Part shown: one piece after another, positions 24,235 to 33,824 of the stretch
How the letters are laid out: each line of letters starts with the position of its first letter
Position numbering within the stretch: the stretch's first letter is position 1
Source of the DNA: Chloroflexi bacterium UBA4736
Lineage (GTDB): Bacteria; Chloroflexota; Dormibacteria; Dormibacterales; Dormibacteraceae
Direction: 5' to 3'
Length of the DNA: 64,000 bases
NCBI GenBank assembly: GCA_002404015.1
Contig: DHIW01000124.1
Span: 13,156 to 77,155 of the forward strand
Position numbers and translations under genes: made by a program
The notes under the pieces: generated by a model
Told to the model about the DNA's origin: nothing
What the model saw: only the letters and a program-made list of their open reading frames with translations
Database searches by the model: none

Positions 24235-25710
24235 ATGCGCCCTGTGAAACACGATCGGAGCGTCGTAGTGATGGGCGCCGGGCCCGCCGGTCTGACCGCC
24301 GCTTATGAGCTGTCCAAGCACGGCGTGCCGGTGACGGTCCTGGAGAAGGACCCCAGCTACGTGGGCGGCATCGCCCGGACCGCCCAGCACGCCGGCTACC
24401 GCTTCGACATAGGCGGCCACCGCTTCTTCTCGAAGAACCAGGAGATCGAGGACCTCTGGACCGAGATCCTGGGCGACGAGATGCTGACCCGCGGCCGCCT
24501 GTCGCGCATCTACTACCAGGGCCGGTACTTCGACTACCCGCTCCGGGCCACCAACGCGCTCCGCAACCTGGGCCCGTTGGAGACGGTCCGCTGCATGGCC
24601 AGCTACGCCTGGGCCAAGGTGCATCCCTACAAGGACCCGCGCAGCCTCCGCCAGTGGGTTACCAACCAGTTCGGCGACCGCCTGTTCAGGATGTTCTTCA
24701 AGACCTATACCGAGAAGGTCTGGGGCACCAGCACCGACGAGATCTCGGCCGACTGGGCCGCGCAGCGGATCAAGGGCCTCGACATGTGGAGCCTGATCAA
24801 GACCACCCTGCTGCCGCGGGGCCGGCCGAAGGAGCGAGGCCAGGTCATCAAGACCCTGATCGAGGAGTTCCGCTACCCCCGCCTCGGTCCCGGCCAGATG
24901 TGGGAGCGGGTCCAGAAAGTGCTGGCCGACGGCGGCCAGCCCGTCCGGCTCGGCCGCGCGGTGGAGCGCATCGAGTGGAGCGACGGCAAGGTCACAGCCG
25001 TCCTGGCCGGCGGGGAGGTGTTCAGCGGTACCGACTTCGTGAGCACGCTACCGATCAGGGACCTGGTCGAGAAGCTTCAGCCGCCGGCGCCGGAGGCCGT
25101 GCGGCGGGCCGCAGGCAGCCTCAACTATCGCGACTTCGTGACCGTCGCCCTGATGATCGACCGGGCTGACGTGTTCCCCGACAACTGGATCTACATCCAC
25201 GAGCCGGGCGTGCAGGTGGGCCGGCTCCAGAACTTCAAGAACTGGAGCCCGGACATGGTGCCCGACCCGGCCCTCACCTGCATCGGGCTCGAGTACTTCT
25301 GCTTCGAAGGCGACGGTCTCTGGGAGTCGACCGACGCGGACCTCATCGCGCTGGCCACCCGCGAGCTGGCGGAGCTGGGCATGGTGAGGCCCGAGGAGGT
25401 GCTTGACGGCGCGGTGGTCCGGATGCCCAAGGCCTACCCGGTGTACGACGACCACTACCAGCGCCACCTGGACGTCGTTCGCGAGTGGCAGGAGGCGAAC
25501 CTCCCCAACCTGCACCTGGCGGGCCGCAACGGCCTGCACAAGTACAACAACCAGGACCACTCGATGCTGACAGCCCTGATCGTGGCCAGGAACATCGCGA
25601 CCGGGGCTGGACTTGACCCCTGGAAGGTCAACGCCGACGCCGAGTACCACGAGGAGGTCAGGGTGGGCGAGGCCGATCGAAGCGGCCGCCAGGTGCCTGC
25701 TAGGCTGTAG
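24235..25710 (+). CDS. FAD-dependent oxidoreductase/mutase of polysaccharide locus
   Basis: This is a 491-residue flavoprotein of the amine-oxidase/UDP-galactopyranose-mutase-like superfamily. The dinucleotide fold is VVVMGAGPAGLTAAYELSK, the FAD-ribose acid is VTVLEKDPSYVGGIART, and FDIGGHRFFSKNQEIEDLW matches this subgroup. The C-terminal FAD contact is NLHLAGRNGLHKYNNQDHS. Such proteins are regularly encoded in exopolysaccharide loci, but their reaction is not firmly known; sugar-ring isomerisation or desaturation are possibilities. The true start may be GTG 24244 rather than ATG 24235 because the promoter hexamer abuts the ATG. It is divergent from the secreted-enzyme genes. Confidence 0.85.
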   Translation: MRPVKHDRSVVVMGAGPAGLTAAYELSKHGVPVTVLEKDPSYVGGIARTAQHAGYRFDIGGHRFFSKNQEIEDLWTEILGDEMLTRGRLSRIYYQGRYFDYPLRATNALRNLGPLETVRCMASYAWAKVHPYKDPRSLRQWVTNQFGDRLFRMFFKTYTEKVWGTSTDEISADWAAQRIKGLDMWSLIKTTLLPRGRPKERGQVIKTLIEEFRYPRLGPGQMWERVQKVLADGGQPVRLGRAVERIEWSDGKVTAVLAGGEVFSGTDFVSTLPIRDLVEKLQPPAPEAVRRAAGSLNYRDFVTVALMIDRADVFPDNWIYIHEPGVQVGRLQNFKNWSPDMVPDPALTCIGLEYFCFEGDGLWESTDADLIALATRELAELGMVRPEEVLDGAVVRMPKAYPVYDDHYQRHLDVVREWQEANLPNLHLAGRNGLHKYNNQDHSMLTALIVARNIATGAGLDPWKVNADAEYHEEVRVGEADRSGRQVPARL

Positions 25711-25791
25711 CCGTTCCGTAGGACCTGGCGCCTGGGGCGGGCCCAAGCGGTGGCCGCTGCCTTGCCGGCGTGGGAAGAAGGAGGCCGTCCG

Positions 25792-26937
25792 ATGTCCGCC
25801 ACCCGTTTCACTTCGGAATCGGTGACCGAGGGTCACCCCGACAAGGTCGCCGACCAGATCTCCGACGCGATCCTGGACGCGATCCTGGGCAAGGATCCGC
25901 TGGCGCGGGTCGCCTGCGAGTCGCTCATCACCACCGGCCTGGTGCTGGTCGCCGGCGAGATCACCACTGACTGCTACGTCGACATCCCGCGCATCATCCG
26001 GCAGACCGTGCGCGAGGTCGGCTACACCCGCGCCAAGTACGGCTTCGACGCCGAGACCTGCGGCGTCCTGGTCAGCATCGACGAGCAGTCGCCGGACATC
26101 GCCCAGGGCGTCGACGTGGGTGGCGCCGGCGACTCGGGGACGATGTTCGGATACGCCTGCGACGAGACCCCCGAACTCATGCCGGCCCCGATCAGCCTGG
26201 CCCACCGGCTGGCCCGCCGGCTGGCCGAGGTCCGCAAGTCCAAGGAGCTGGGCTACCTGCGGCCCGACGGCAAGGTCCAGGTCACGGTCGGCTACGACGC
26301 GCTGGGCCGGCCTGAACGGGTCGAGAGCGTCGTGGTGTCCGCCCAGCACCACGACGAGGTGGACACCGAGCAGCTCCGCGCCGACGTCCAGGAGCACGTG
26401 ATCGACCGCGTCCTCGCCGGCGGCCTCAGCCAGGAGGGGGCGCAGCTCTACATCAACCCGACCGGGCGCTTCGTGGTCGGCGGGCCCACCGCGGACGCCG
26501 GGCTGACGGGCCGCAAGATCATGGTCGACACGTACGGGGGCTACGCCCGCCACGGCGGAGGCTGCTTCAGCGGCAAGGACCCCACCAAGGTGGACCGGGC
26601 CGGCGCCTACGGCGCTCGCTACGTGGCCAAGAACATCGTGGCGGCGGGGCTGGCCAGCCGCTGCGAGGTCCAGCTGGCATACGCGATCGGGGTCGTGAAG
26701 CCCGTGGCGATCCGCGTCGACACCTTCGGAACCGGGAAGTCAGCGGACGCCGACCTCGAGAAGGCCGTCGCCAAGTTGTTCGACCTGAGCCCGCTGGGCA
26801 TCATCAAGGAGCTGAACCTGCGCCGGCCGCTGTTCCGCCAGGTCGCAGCCTACGGGCACTTCGGACGCACCGACGTGAAGGTGCCCTGGGAGGACACCTC
26901 GCGGGCGGCCGAGCTGGCCGCGGAGTTGGCCGGCTGA
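25792..26937 (+). CDS. metK: S-adenosylmethionine synthetase
   Basis: MetK makes SAM from methionine and ATP in the cytoplasm. The protein is 381 residues, the normal length. It begins [19 protein letters not shown], with the ATP motif [12 protein letters not shown], the phosphate loop [18 protein letters not shown] and [15 protein letters not shown] near the end. ATG 25792 has a strong Shine-Dalgarno (AAGGAGG, 25778-25784) at 7 nt, so the in-frame extension to 25750 is rejected. SAM feeds the methyltransferase and the AhcY cycle in this window. The stop overlaps the CTG proposed as manC start. The preceding 81 nt leader shows no riboswitch fold that I recognise. Confidence 0.97.
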   Translation: MSATRFTSESVTEGHPDKVADQISDAILDAILGKDPLARVACESLITTGLVLVAGEITTDCYVDIPRIIRQTVREVGYTRAKYGFDAETCGVLVSIDEQSPDIAQGVDVGGAGDSGTMFGYACDETPELMPAPISLAHRLARRLAEVRKSKELGYLRPDGKVQVTVGYDALGRPERVESVVVSAQHHDEVDTEQLRADVQEHVIDRVLAGGLSQEGAQLYINPTGRFVVGGPTADAGLTGRKIMVDTYGGYARHGGGCFSGKDPTKVDRAGAYGARYVAKNIVAAGLASRCEVQLAYAIGVVKPVAIRVDTFGTGKSADADLEKAVAKLFDLSPLGIIKELNLRRPLFRQVAAYGHFGRTDVKVPWEDTSRAAELAAELAG

Positions 26938-28001
26938 AGCCCTACGCAGTGATCCCGGCGGGTGGGGCCGGCTCCCGGCTCTGGCCCCGCTCCCGCCGCG
27001 CGTCGCCCAAGCACGTACTGCCGCTCTCGGGGACCGGCGCGCCGCTGGTTCGGGAGGCCTACGAGCGCGTGCGCCAGGTGGCCCAGGAAGTGTTCGTGCT
27101 GACCGAGCAGAGGCAGGTCTCGCTGATCCGCGGCCTGGTGCCCGGCCTTGACCGGGCGCACATGATCGTGGAGCCGGCCGCCCGGGGCACCACCAACGCT
27201 CTCGGCCTGGCCGCTCTCAGCCTTCTCGAGCGCGACCCGGACGCGGTGATGGTGTCGCTCGCGGCCGACCACGTCATACGCGGCGCGGGCGCCTTTCGGG
27301 CCGCCATCCGGCGTGCGGCCGACATCGCCGCCCGCTCCGGCAAGCTGGTCACGGTCGGGCTGAAGCCGCGCTACCCGGCGACCGGCTTTGGCTACATCGA
27401 GGCCGGCGCCGAGGTGCGGATCGGGCGCTCGGCCGCCTTCGAGGTCCGCCGCTTCGAGGAGAAGCCCGACCTGAAGACGGCGACGGGCTACGTCCAGGAC
27501 GGCCGCCACTACTGGAACCTGGCCCTGTTCTGCTGGCGCTGCGACGCCTTCCTGGAGGAGCTGAGGCACCACGCCCCCCGCCACTACAACGGCCTCAAGC
27601 GGGCGCTGGCGGCTCGTCTCCGGGGCGACGAGGCCGAGGCGGCCCGGATCTACGGCCGCCTGCCGGTCGAGGCCGTGGACTACACGGTGCTGGAGCGCAG
27701 CGACCGGCTCCTTTTGATCCCAGCCGCTTTCAACTGGGTGGATGTGGGGTCGTGGAGCGACCTCGCCGACCTGCTCCGGCACGACGCGGCTGGGAACGTG
27801 GTCGAGGGCGACCCGGTGCTGATCGACACCCGGGGCAGCTTCATCTCGGTGCCCGACAAGATGGTGGCCGTCATCGGTATGAGGGATGTGGTGGTGGTGG
27901 ACACTCCAGACGCTCTCCTGGTGTGTCCCAAGTCCCGCGCCCAGGACGTGAAGAAGGTCGTCGAGGCCCTCGGACGCGCCGGCAAGACTAAGTATCTTTA
28001 G
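26934..28001 (+). CDS. manC: mannose-1-phosphate guanylyltransferase
   Basis: This 355-residue enzyme makes GDP-mannose from mannose-1-phosphate and GTP. The N-terminal nucleotidyltransferase signature is [16 protein letters not shown], followed by [67 protein letters not shown] and [12 protein letters not shown], all typical of the GDP-mannose pyrophosphorylase family. A C-terminal isomerase domain is absent; a separate cupin gene follows two genes later. The first GTG (26949) would lose KPYA and part of the first beta strand. CTG 26934 overlaps the metK stop (CTGA), has GGAG 8 nt upstream and gives the family-typical [11 protein letters not shown], so I place the start there. Confidence 0.92.
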   Translation: MKPYAVIPAGGAGSRLWPRSRRASPKHVLPLSGTGAPLVREAYERVRQVAQEVFVLTEQRQVSLIRGLVPGLDRAHMIVEPAARGTTNALGLAALSLLERDPDAVMVSLAADHVIRGAGAFRAAIRRAADIAARSGKLVTVGLKPRYPATGFGYIEAGAEVRIGRSAAFEVRRFEEKPDLKTATGYVQDGRHYWNLALFCWRCDAFLEELRHHAPRHYNGLKRALAARLRGDEAEAARIYGRLPVEAVDYTVLERSDRLLLIPAAFNWVDVGSWSDLADLLRHDAAGNVVEGDPVLIDTRGSFISVPDKMVAVIGMRDVVVVDTPDALLVCPKSRAQDVKKVVEALGRAGKTKYL

Positions 28002-28004
28002 GGC

Positions 28005-29453
28005 GTGACCTCCCCCACCATCAAGTTCGGCACTGATGGTTGGCGGGGCATCACCGGGGACGATTTCACGTACGAGACGCTCCGCTATGCCGCTCAGGGT
28101 GTCGCCGAGTATCTGACGGCGAAGTCGCCGGACCCCCTCGCGGTGGTCGGCTACGACTGCAGGTTCGCGTCGGAGGTCTTCGCGGAGGAGGTGGCGCGGG
28201 TGCTGGCCGGCAACGGCGTGCGCAGCCTGCTGTTCGACCGCCCCTCACCGACCCAGGTCGCCTCCTGGACGGTCATCGACCGCAAGGCGGCCGGCGCCGC
28301 CGTGATCACGGCCAGCCACAACCCGTATCTCTTCAATGGGCTCAAGTACAAGCCTGAGACAGGTAGCTCGGCGCCCCCCGAGGTGATCGCCGACCTCGAA
28401 ACCCGGATCAACGGCATCGCTGGTCGGGGACCCGAAGCCGTCAAGCGCGCGGCCGCCGACGACCGTCTGATCGAGCCCTACGACCCCCTGCCGGCCTACT
28501 TCGAGCAGGTCCGCCGGATGCTGGACGTGGACGCCATCCGCAACTCCCAGCTCCGGATCCTCCACGAGTGCATGTTCGGGTCGGGCTATGGCTACGTGGA
28601 GGGCCTGGTCGGGGGCGGCGCGACGACCGTGATCGAGCTTCACTCCGAGCGCAACCCGTTCTTCGGCGGCGTCAACCCGGAGCCCATCCCCGGCAACCTC
28701 CACGAGGCCCTGCAGACGATGAAGAGCGGCGGCTACGACCTCTGCATCGCCACCGACGGCGACGCCGACCGGTTGGGCATCATCGACGAGACCGGCCGCT
28801 TCATAAACCAGCTGCAGGTCTACGCGCTGCTGATGATGTACCTGGTCGAGACCAGGGGCTGGAAGGGCCCGTTCGTGAAGAGCACCAACATGACCTCCAT
28901 GGCCGACGAGCTCGGCAAGCTGTACGGGGTGCCGGTCTACGAGGTCCCGGTGGGATTCAAGAACGTGGCCCCCAAGATGATGGAGACAGACGCCGTGATG
29001 GGCGGCGAGGAGTCGGGCGGCTTCGGCTTCCGGGGTCATATCCCGGAGCGCGACGGCATCCTTGCGGGCCTGTTCTTCGCGGACATGATCGTCCAGGCCG
29101 GAAAGCCGCTGAGTACCTTGCTGGGCGACCTGGAGAAGAAGGTCGGACCGCACGCGTACGCGCGTCATGACATCCACCTGCAGCGCGACACCTACGAGCA
29201 GCAGCGGCTGCAGATCCTGAAGACCCTCAGCGACCACCAGCCGCGGACGGTGGCCGGCGTGGACGTGGAACGCGTCCGCGACGACGACGGCTTCAAGTTC
29301 TTCCTGAAGGACGGCAGCTGGGTCCTGCTGCGGACGAGTGGCACCGAGCCGCTGATCCGCGTGTACTCGGAGGCTGCCGACCAGCGCGAGGTCGACGCTC
29401 GCCTCGCCGCCCTGGAGGAGATCGTCGGGATCGGGGGCCAGGGTGGCGGTTAG
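28005..29453 (+). CDS. phosphomannomutase/phosphoglucomutase
   Basis: This is a 482-residue alpha-D-phosphohexomutase that interconverts hexose-6-phosphate and hexose-1-phosphate. All four family loops are visible: the phosphoserine loop ITASHNPYLFNGLKYKP, the metal loop CIATDGDADRLGI, the sugar-binding loop MGGEESGGFGFRGHIPE and the phosphate loop VLLRTSGTEPLIRVYSE. The N-terminus IKFGTDGWRG is standard. The GTG start follows manC by 3 nt. Together they convert mannose-6-phosphate to GDP-mannose. Specificity for mannose is inferred from the neighbours. Confidence 0.93.
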   Translation: MTSPTIKFGTDGWRGITGDDFTYETLRYAAQGVAEYLTAKSPDPLAVVGYDCRFASEVFAEEVARVLAGNGVRSLLFDRPSPTQVASWTVIDRKAAGAAVITASHNPYLFNGLKYKPETGSSAPPEVIADLETRINGIAGRGPEAVKRAAADDRLIEPYDPLPAYFEQVRRMLDVDAIRNSQLRILHECMFGSGYGYVEGLVGGGATTVIELHSERNPFFGGVNPEPIPGNLHEALQTMKSGGYDLCIATDGDADRLGIIDETGRFINQLQVYALLMMYLVETRGWKGPFVKSTNMTSMADELGKLYGVPVYEVPVGFKNVAPKMMETDAVMGGEESGGFGFRGHIPERDGILAGLFFADMIVQAGKPLSTLLGDLEKKVGPHAYARHDIHLQRDTYEQQRLQILKTLSDHQPRTVAGVDVERVRDDDGFKFFLKDGSWVLLRTSGTEPLIRVYSEAADQREVDARLAALEEIVGIGGQGGG

Positions 29454-29808
29454 CAAGGCGGCGGACACCCGGGTCGACAAGCCCTGGGGCTACGAGATCC
29501 GCTGGGCCATCACCGACCGTTACCTCGGCAAGATCCTTCACGTGAACCGCGGCGAGGCGCTATCCCTCCAGTACCACGAGCGCAAGGACGAGTGCATCCT
29601 CCTGCGGAGCGGAGTGCTGGACCTCGAGCTGGACGGCGCCGTCCACCGACTGCAGCCGGGGGACTCGGTGCACATCACACCCGGGACGCGTCATCGGATG
29701 ACGGCGGTCGAGGACTGCGACATATTCGAGGTCTCGACGCCGGAGCTGGATGACGTGGTTCGGCTCGAGGACCGCTACGGGCGGGCAGCTAACATGGACA
29801 ATTCGTGA
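29443..29808 (+). CDS. cupin, mannose-6-phosphate isomerase type II-like
   Basis: This is a 121-residue single-domain cupin. VDKPWGYEIRWA matches the start of the isomerase domain of bifunctional ManC/AlgA enzymes. The metal site is seen as LSLQYHERKDECILL (two histidine/glutamate ligands) and ITPGTRHRMTAV. It would interconvert fructose-6-phosphate and mannose-6-phosphate and so feed the two genes upstream. Its separation from manC, which lacks this domain, supports the assignment. GTG 29443 overlaps the mutase gene by 11 nt and the next gene by GTGA. Confidence 0.85.
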   Translation: MAVSKAADTRVDKPWGYEIRWAITDRYLGKILHVNRGEALSLQYHERKDECILLRSGVLDLELDGAVHRLQPGDSVHITPGTRHRMTAVEDCDIFEVSTPELDDVVRLEDRYGRAANMDNS

Positions 29809-30614
29809 AGACGCCGCCGCCCCCGGACCAGCACCTGATGCCGATGGTGCAGGCCAGGGACGACCGCGACAGCCGCTTCCTGGTCTTCGTCGGCCTGGTC
29901 CTGGTGGCGCTGGCGATCGGGTTCAAGTCGGAGCTCGTCGCCCCGGGCCAGGTGTGGGGATTGGGCGGGGCGCTGCTGCTGCTGGCGGTGCCGGCGCTGC
30001 TCGGCTACCTGCGCTCGGACAGCGGTCCGCCGGCCGTCGAGAACTTCATCCCGGCCGCGCTGGGCGCGGTGGCGGTCGCCGGGCTGTCGGTGATGGTCGG
30101 CGAGTGGTGGCGGTACTCGCTGCTCTCGGCGCTTTTCGGGATCGGCTTTTTCTTCGCGGCCCAGCTCGACTACCGGCGCCTGCGGGAGCCCCAGAAGCCG
30201 GGTCACATGATCGTTCAGGAGGCCGTGCTGGCCCTGGCCCTGGCGGGCGCCTACCTGGTGGTCCTGACGCTGAACTTCCCGCTGCCGCTGCGCCTGCTCT
30301 GGATCTTCGCCCTCACGCTCATGGCCAGCTACCGCGGCTTCCGCGTCATAGGGGAGCCGATGCCGCCACGGCGGGCGTTCCTGTTCGCGGTCTTCGTAGC
30401 CCAGCTGGTGGCCTTCTTCGGCTGGGCGATGACCGTGTACCTGTACTACTCGGAGGGCGTGTTCGCGGTGATGCTGCTGATCCTCTGGTACGTGAACCGG
30501 GGCGTCATCCGGCACACGACCGAAGAGACGATGAGCCGCAATGTTGTGGTCGAGTACGGCCTCTTCGGCCTGCTCCTCGCGTACCTGTTCTTCCAGAGCT
30601 ACCAGCCGCACTAG
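29805..30614 (+). CDS. multipass membrane protein of unknown function
   Basis: This is a 269-residue integral membrane protein with about eight hydrophobic segments, for example FLVFVGLVLVALAIGF, GALLLLAVPALLGYL and AFLFAVFVAQLVAFFGWAM. A short hydrophilic N-terminus (MKTPPPPDQHLMPMVQ) precedes the first. A central basic loop reads QLDYRRLREPQKPGH. I do not recognise a family. The GTG start overlaps the cupin stop (GTGA), so it is translationally coupled to the GDP-mannose genes, and the stop is embedded in the Shine-Dalgarno of the next gene. The coupling hints at a role in surface glycan or lipid-carrier metabolism, but nothing in the sequence proves it. Confidence 0.75.
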   Translation: MKTPPPPDQHLMPMVQARDDRDSRFLVFVGLVLVALAIGFKSELVAPGQVWGLGGALLLLAVPALLGYLRSDSGPPAVENFIPAALGAVAVAGLSVMVGEWWRYSLLSALFGIGFFFAAQLDYRRLREPQKPGHMIVQEAVLALALAGAYLVVLTLNFPLPLRLLWIFALTLMASYRGFRVIGEPMPPRRAFLFAVFVAQLVAFFGWAMTVYLYYSEGVFAVMLLILWYVNRGVIRHTTEETMSRNVVVEYGLFGLLLAYLFFQSYQPH

Positions 30615-30620
30615 GAGGTC

Positions 30621-31334
30621 GTGATGATGAGCCGCGCCGAGCGCATCCGTGCCGACAACGGCGGCGAGTTCGCCGGCCACCTCGCGCTGCCCGAGTCGGG
30701 CTCCGGCCCGGGCCTGGTCGTGATCCAGGAGATCTTCGGCGTCAACGACTACATCAAAGGCGCCTGCGAGCGGCTGGCCAAGCTGGGCTACGTGGCGCTG
30801 GCGCCCGACCTGTACTGGCGGCTCGGCCCTGGGATCGCGATCGACGAGAAAGCGCCCGACGGCCTGCAGAAGGCGTTCGAGCACGTGGGGCGGCTCGATT
30901 TCGCCAAGGCGGCCGAGGACGCGACCGCGGCGCTCGAGCACCTCCGAGACCTTCCGGAGGTGCCGGGCGGCAAGGCCGGCATCCTCGGCTTCTGCCTCGG
31001 GGGCGGTGTCTCCTATATGGTCGCGGCCCTCTCCGACCCGGTGACCTGCGTGTCCTACTACGGCTCGGCCGTTCCAGATGCCCTGGGCCTGGCCGGCCAG
31101 GTCAGGTGCCCGATCCTCTTCCACTTTGGCGGCGCCGACGACTACATCCCGGCTGAGAAGCAGCAGGCGGTCCGCGAGGCTTTCGCGCAGCATCCCGGGA
31201 CGGAGTTCCACGTCCACGAGGGCGCCGGCCACGCCTTCGACAACCACAACTCTGCGATGTTCCACCACGAACGAGCGGCCCGCGAAGCCTGGGCCGAGAC
31301 GGCCGACTTTCTTAAGCGGACGCTGCCCGTCTAG
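30621..31334 (+). CDS. dienelactone hydrolase family protein
   Basis: This is an alpha/beta-hydrolase of the dienelactone hydrolase family, about 237 residues. It shows GLVVIQEIFGVNDYI near the oxyanion region, the nucleophile elbow ILGFCLGGGVSYMV (cysteine nucleophile), the acid in HFGGADDYIP and the histidine in GAGHAFDNHNS. This is the complete Cys-Asp-His triad. The physiological substrate is unknown; in this context it is more likely a general carboxylic-ester or lactone hydrolase than a chlorocatechol enzyme. A strong AGGAGGT (30613-30619) overlaps the previous stop. Starts GTG 30621, ATG 30624 and ATG 30627 are all possible, with 30627 having the best spacing. Confidence 0.9.
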   Translation: MMMSRAERIRADNGGEFAGHLALPESGSGPGLVVIQEIFGVNDYIKGACERLAKLGYVALAPDLYWRLGPGIAIDEKAPDGLQKAFEHVGRLDFAKAAEDATAALEHLRDLPEVPGGKAGILGFCLGGGVSYMVAALSDPVTCVSYYGSAVPDALGLAGQVRCPILFHFGGADDYIPAEKQQAVREAFAQHPGTEFHVHEGAGHAFDNHNSAMFHHERAAREAWAETADFLKRTLPV

Positions 31335-31378
31335 GCCCGCAGGCGCACCCTGGGCTACGTGGTGCGCAGGGAGATGAG

Positions 31379-32515
31379 GTGCCCGCCGCGAAACCTAGCC
31401 GTGTGCGAATGAGCTCGTCAAATGAGGCGGGCGTGGTCCTGGTCGACGGCCGCCCACTGCAAGGGCCGAGCGCGCTGCGCGGCATCGGCACCTACGTCCG
31501 AGGCCTGCTCGGCGGCCTGCTCGAGGAGGGCTTCGGAGACCGTCTGGCGGTGCTCCTGGACGCCGGCCTCCCGGCTCCCGATCTGCCGGGCCGCCCGCGT
31601 GTTGAGCTCGTGCGCCGCCGCTATCACGGCCGCCTGGCGCCCTACGAGGACGCGGCGGCGTTGGGCGCCGACCTCGCGCGGCTGCGGCCGGTCCTCTACC
31701 ATGCCACGACGCTGAGCCTGCCGGGCAGTTCTCCCTGCCCGCTCGCCGTCACCCTCCACGACCTCATTCCGTGGGTCTTCGGCGGATGGCGGATGGCGGG
31801 CGAGAGGATGCGCTTCTGGCTGGCACCCCGACTGCTGCGCCGGGCCGACGCCGTGCTCGCGGTGTCCCACGCCACGGCTCAGGACGCGGTCCGGCTGGCC
31901 GGCGTGGACGAAGCGAGAATCGAGGTCATCCCGGAGGCGGCCGGGCCGGCCTTCCGGCCCCGCCAGGGCGCCGCCGACCGCGTCCGGGAGCGCTTCCGGG
32001 TGGAGGCCCCCTACCTGATCTATGTGGGGGCTCTCGACGCGCGCAAGGACCCGGCGGGGCTGCTACGCGCCTGGCGGTCCGCCCGCGCGGCGGGCGTCCC
32101 GGTCTCGCTGGTGCTGGCCGGTTCGGCGGGGGCTCAGGCTCCAGCTGCCATGGACGGCGCCCGGCAGCTCGGGCATGTCTCGGACGACCAGCTGGCCGAC
32201 CTCTTGAGCGCGGCCGCCTGCCTGGTGTTCCCAAGCCGCTATGAGGGCTTCGGGCTGCCGCTGCTGGAGGCGATGGCGTGCGGGTGTCCGGTGGTCGCCT
32301 ATCGCAACTCGAGCCTGCCCGAGGTCGCGGGCGATGCGGCCACACTCGTCGCCGATGGCGACGCCGAGGCGCTCGGCCGTGAGGTCGCCTCCCTCGTCCA
32401 GGACGATCGGCGCAGGCGGCGGGCGGCGAAGGCAGGGCTGGCCCAGGCGGCGCGGTTCAGCTGGCGGGGGACGGCCCGGGCCACGATCGCGGCCTATTCC
32501 CGGCTCCTGCGATAA
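31379..32515 (+). CDS. GT4 glycosyltransferase
   Basis: This is a 378-residue family 4 retaining glycosyltransferase (mannosyltransferase-like). The N-terminal domain has VVLVDGRPLQGPSALRGIG. The C-terminal donor domain has YLIYVGALDARKDPAGLLRA, LVFPSRYEGFGLPLLEAMA (E-x7-E motif) and CGCPVVAYRNSSLPEVAGDA. The GTG at 31379 has GGGAG about 6 nt upstream, and ATG 31409 is an alternative that loses only ten residues. It lies between GDP-mannose synthesis and UDP-glucuronate/xylose synthesis, so it probably uses one of these donors. The last codons contain the -10 element of the following dehydrogenase gene. Confidence 0.88.
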   Translation: MPAAKPSRVRMSSSNEAGVVLVDGRPLQGPSALRGIGTYVRGLLGGLLEEGFGDRLAVLLDAGLPAPDLPGRPRVELVRRRYHGRLAPYEDAAALGADLARLRPVLYHATTLSLPGSSPCPLAVTLHDLIPWVFGGWRMAGERMRFWLAPRLLRRADAVLAVSHATAQDAVRLAGVDEARIEVIPEAAGPAFRPRQGAADRVRERFRVEAPYLIYVGALDARKDPAGLLRAWRSARAAGVPVSLVLAGSAGAQAPAAMDGARQLGHVSDDQLADLLSAAACLVFPSRYEGFGLPLLEAMACGCPVVAYRNSSLPEVAGDAATLVADGDAEALGREVASLVQDDRRRRRAAKAGLAQAARFSWRGTARATIAAYSRLLR

Positions 32516-32516
32516 T
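32511..32516 (+). promoter_or_regulatory. -10 element GATAAT, leaderless promoter of UDP-glucose dehydrogenase
   Basis: TGCGATAAT (extended -10, hexamer 32511-32516) overlaps the end of the GT4 gene and lies 9 nt before ATG 32526, which lacks a Shine-Dalgarno sequence. The transcript would start at about 32523-32526, so it is leaderless or nearly so. Confidence 0.5.
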
Positions 32517-32525
32517 GCCGCCGCC

Positions 32526-33824
32526 ATGAGTCGGGTGACAGTCGTCGGAGCCGGGTACGTCGGACTCACGACTGCCGCCTGCCTGGCCGACCTCGGCAAC
32601 GTAGTGGTCGTGGTCGAGATTGACGAGGCCAAGGTTCAGGCACTCTCCGAACACCACCACGTCCACTTCTACGAGCCCGGACTTGTCGAGATGGTCGAGC
32701 GGAACGCCCGGGCCGGCCGGCTGAGCTTCACGACCTCCTACGCCGATGGTCTGCGGGGGGCCGAGTACGCCTTCATCGCCGTGGCCACTCCTGAGGGCGG
32801 TGATGGAGAGGCGGACGTCACGGCGGTGGAGTCGGCCGCCGCCTCGATCGCCGAGGCGATGAGCGGGCCGCTGGTGATCGTCAACAAGTCGACCGTGCCG
32901 ATCGGGACCGGCGACATGGTCTCCGACTCCGTCAAGCGGCACAACGGCCGCCACGCCGCAAGCGTCGTGTCGAACCCGGAGTTCCTGCGCGAGGGCCAGG
33001 CCCTGGGGGACTTCATGAAGCCCGATCGAATCGTGATCGGCTCCAACGACCGCGAGGCGGCGGAGAAGGTGGCCAGGCTCTACGCGCCTCTGGACGCCCC
33101 GGTCCTGATCACGCCCGAGATCTACACGGCCGAGATGATCAAGTACGCCTCCAACTCCTTTCTGGCCGCTCGGATCTCATTCATCAACGAGATCTCGCGG
33201 ATCTGCGAGCGAGTGAACGCCGACATCAAGGTGGTCGCCGAGGGCATGGGTCTCGACCAGCGGATCGGCCCCAGCTTCCTCGATGCCGGCCTCGGCTACG
33301 GCGGCTCCTGCCTCCCCAAGGACGTCAAGGCGCTGGCGGCTTTTGCCGAGCGCTTCGACCTCCATCCCGGCCTGCTGCACGCAGTCATGGAGATCAACCG
33401 CGACCAGCGCCGCCTGGCCGTGGAGAAGCTCGCCGAGTGCCTGGGCCCGCTCGGGGGCCGGGCGGTCTGCCTGTGGGGGCTGGCGTTCAAGCCGAACACC
33501 GACGATTTGCGGGAAGCCCCCAGCCTCGACATCGCGCGATCGCTACTGCGGTCCGGAGCCCACGTCAGCGCCTACGACCCGGCGGCCGTCGAGAGGGCGC
33601 GCGCGATCCTGCCCGCGATCCGCTACGAACCGGACGCCTACGCAGCCGCGGCCGGCGCCGACGGCCTGATCCTCGTCACCGAGTGGAACGAGTTCCGGCA
33701 GGTGGACCTGAAGCGGGTCTGCGAGTCGATGCGGACACCCGTCCTGATCGACGGCCGCAACATCTACGACCCGGCCCAGATGCGCGCGCTGGGCTTCACG
33801 TACAGGGGGATCGGCCGCAATTAG
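32526..33824 (+). CDS. UDP-glucose 6-dehydrogenase
   Basis: This is a 432-residue enzyme that oxidises UDP-glucose to UDP-glucuronate with two NAD. It shows the Rossmann motif [20 protein letters not shown], the [17 protein letters not shown] substrate block, the dimer-helix [17 protein letters not shown], the catalytic cysteine in [16 protein letters not shown] and the C-terminal motif [17 protein letters not shown]. The length and every catalytic motif are normal. The frame remains open upstream into the GT4 gene, but ATG 32526 directly precedes the first beta strand. The next gene turns the product into UDP-xylose. Confidence 0.95.
   Translation: MSRVTVVGAGYVGLTTAACLADLGNVVVVVEIDEAKVQALSEHHHVHFYEPGLVEMVERNARAGRLSFTTSYADGLRGAEYAFIAVATPEGGDGEADVTAVESAAASIAEAMSGPLVIVNKSTVPIGTGDMVSDSVKRHNGRHAASVVSNPEFLREGQALGDFMKPDRIVIGSNDREAAEKVARLYAPLDAPVLITPEIYTAEMIKYASNSFLAARISFINEISRICERVNADIKVVAEGMGLDQRIGPSFLDAGLGYGGSCLPKDVKALAAFAERFDLHPGLLHAVMEINRDQRRLAVEKLAECLGPLGGRAVCLWGLAFKPNTDDLREAPSLDIARSLLRSGAHVSAYDPAAVERARAILPAIRYEPDAYAAAAGADGLILVTEWNEFRQVDLKRVCESMRTPVLIDGRNIYDPAQMRALGFTYRGIGRN

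Noticed and set aside
24160..24624. N-terminal extension of the HExxE protein
   Set aside because: It lies antisense to the FAD oxidoreductase and before a clear signal peptide.
25711..25791. SAM riboswitch before metK
   Set aside because: The leader is only about 80 nt and shows no recognisable SAM-I/SAM-IV or SAM-II core; the stems seen are generic GC pairing.
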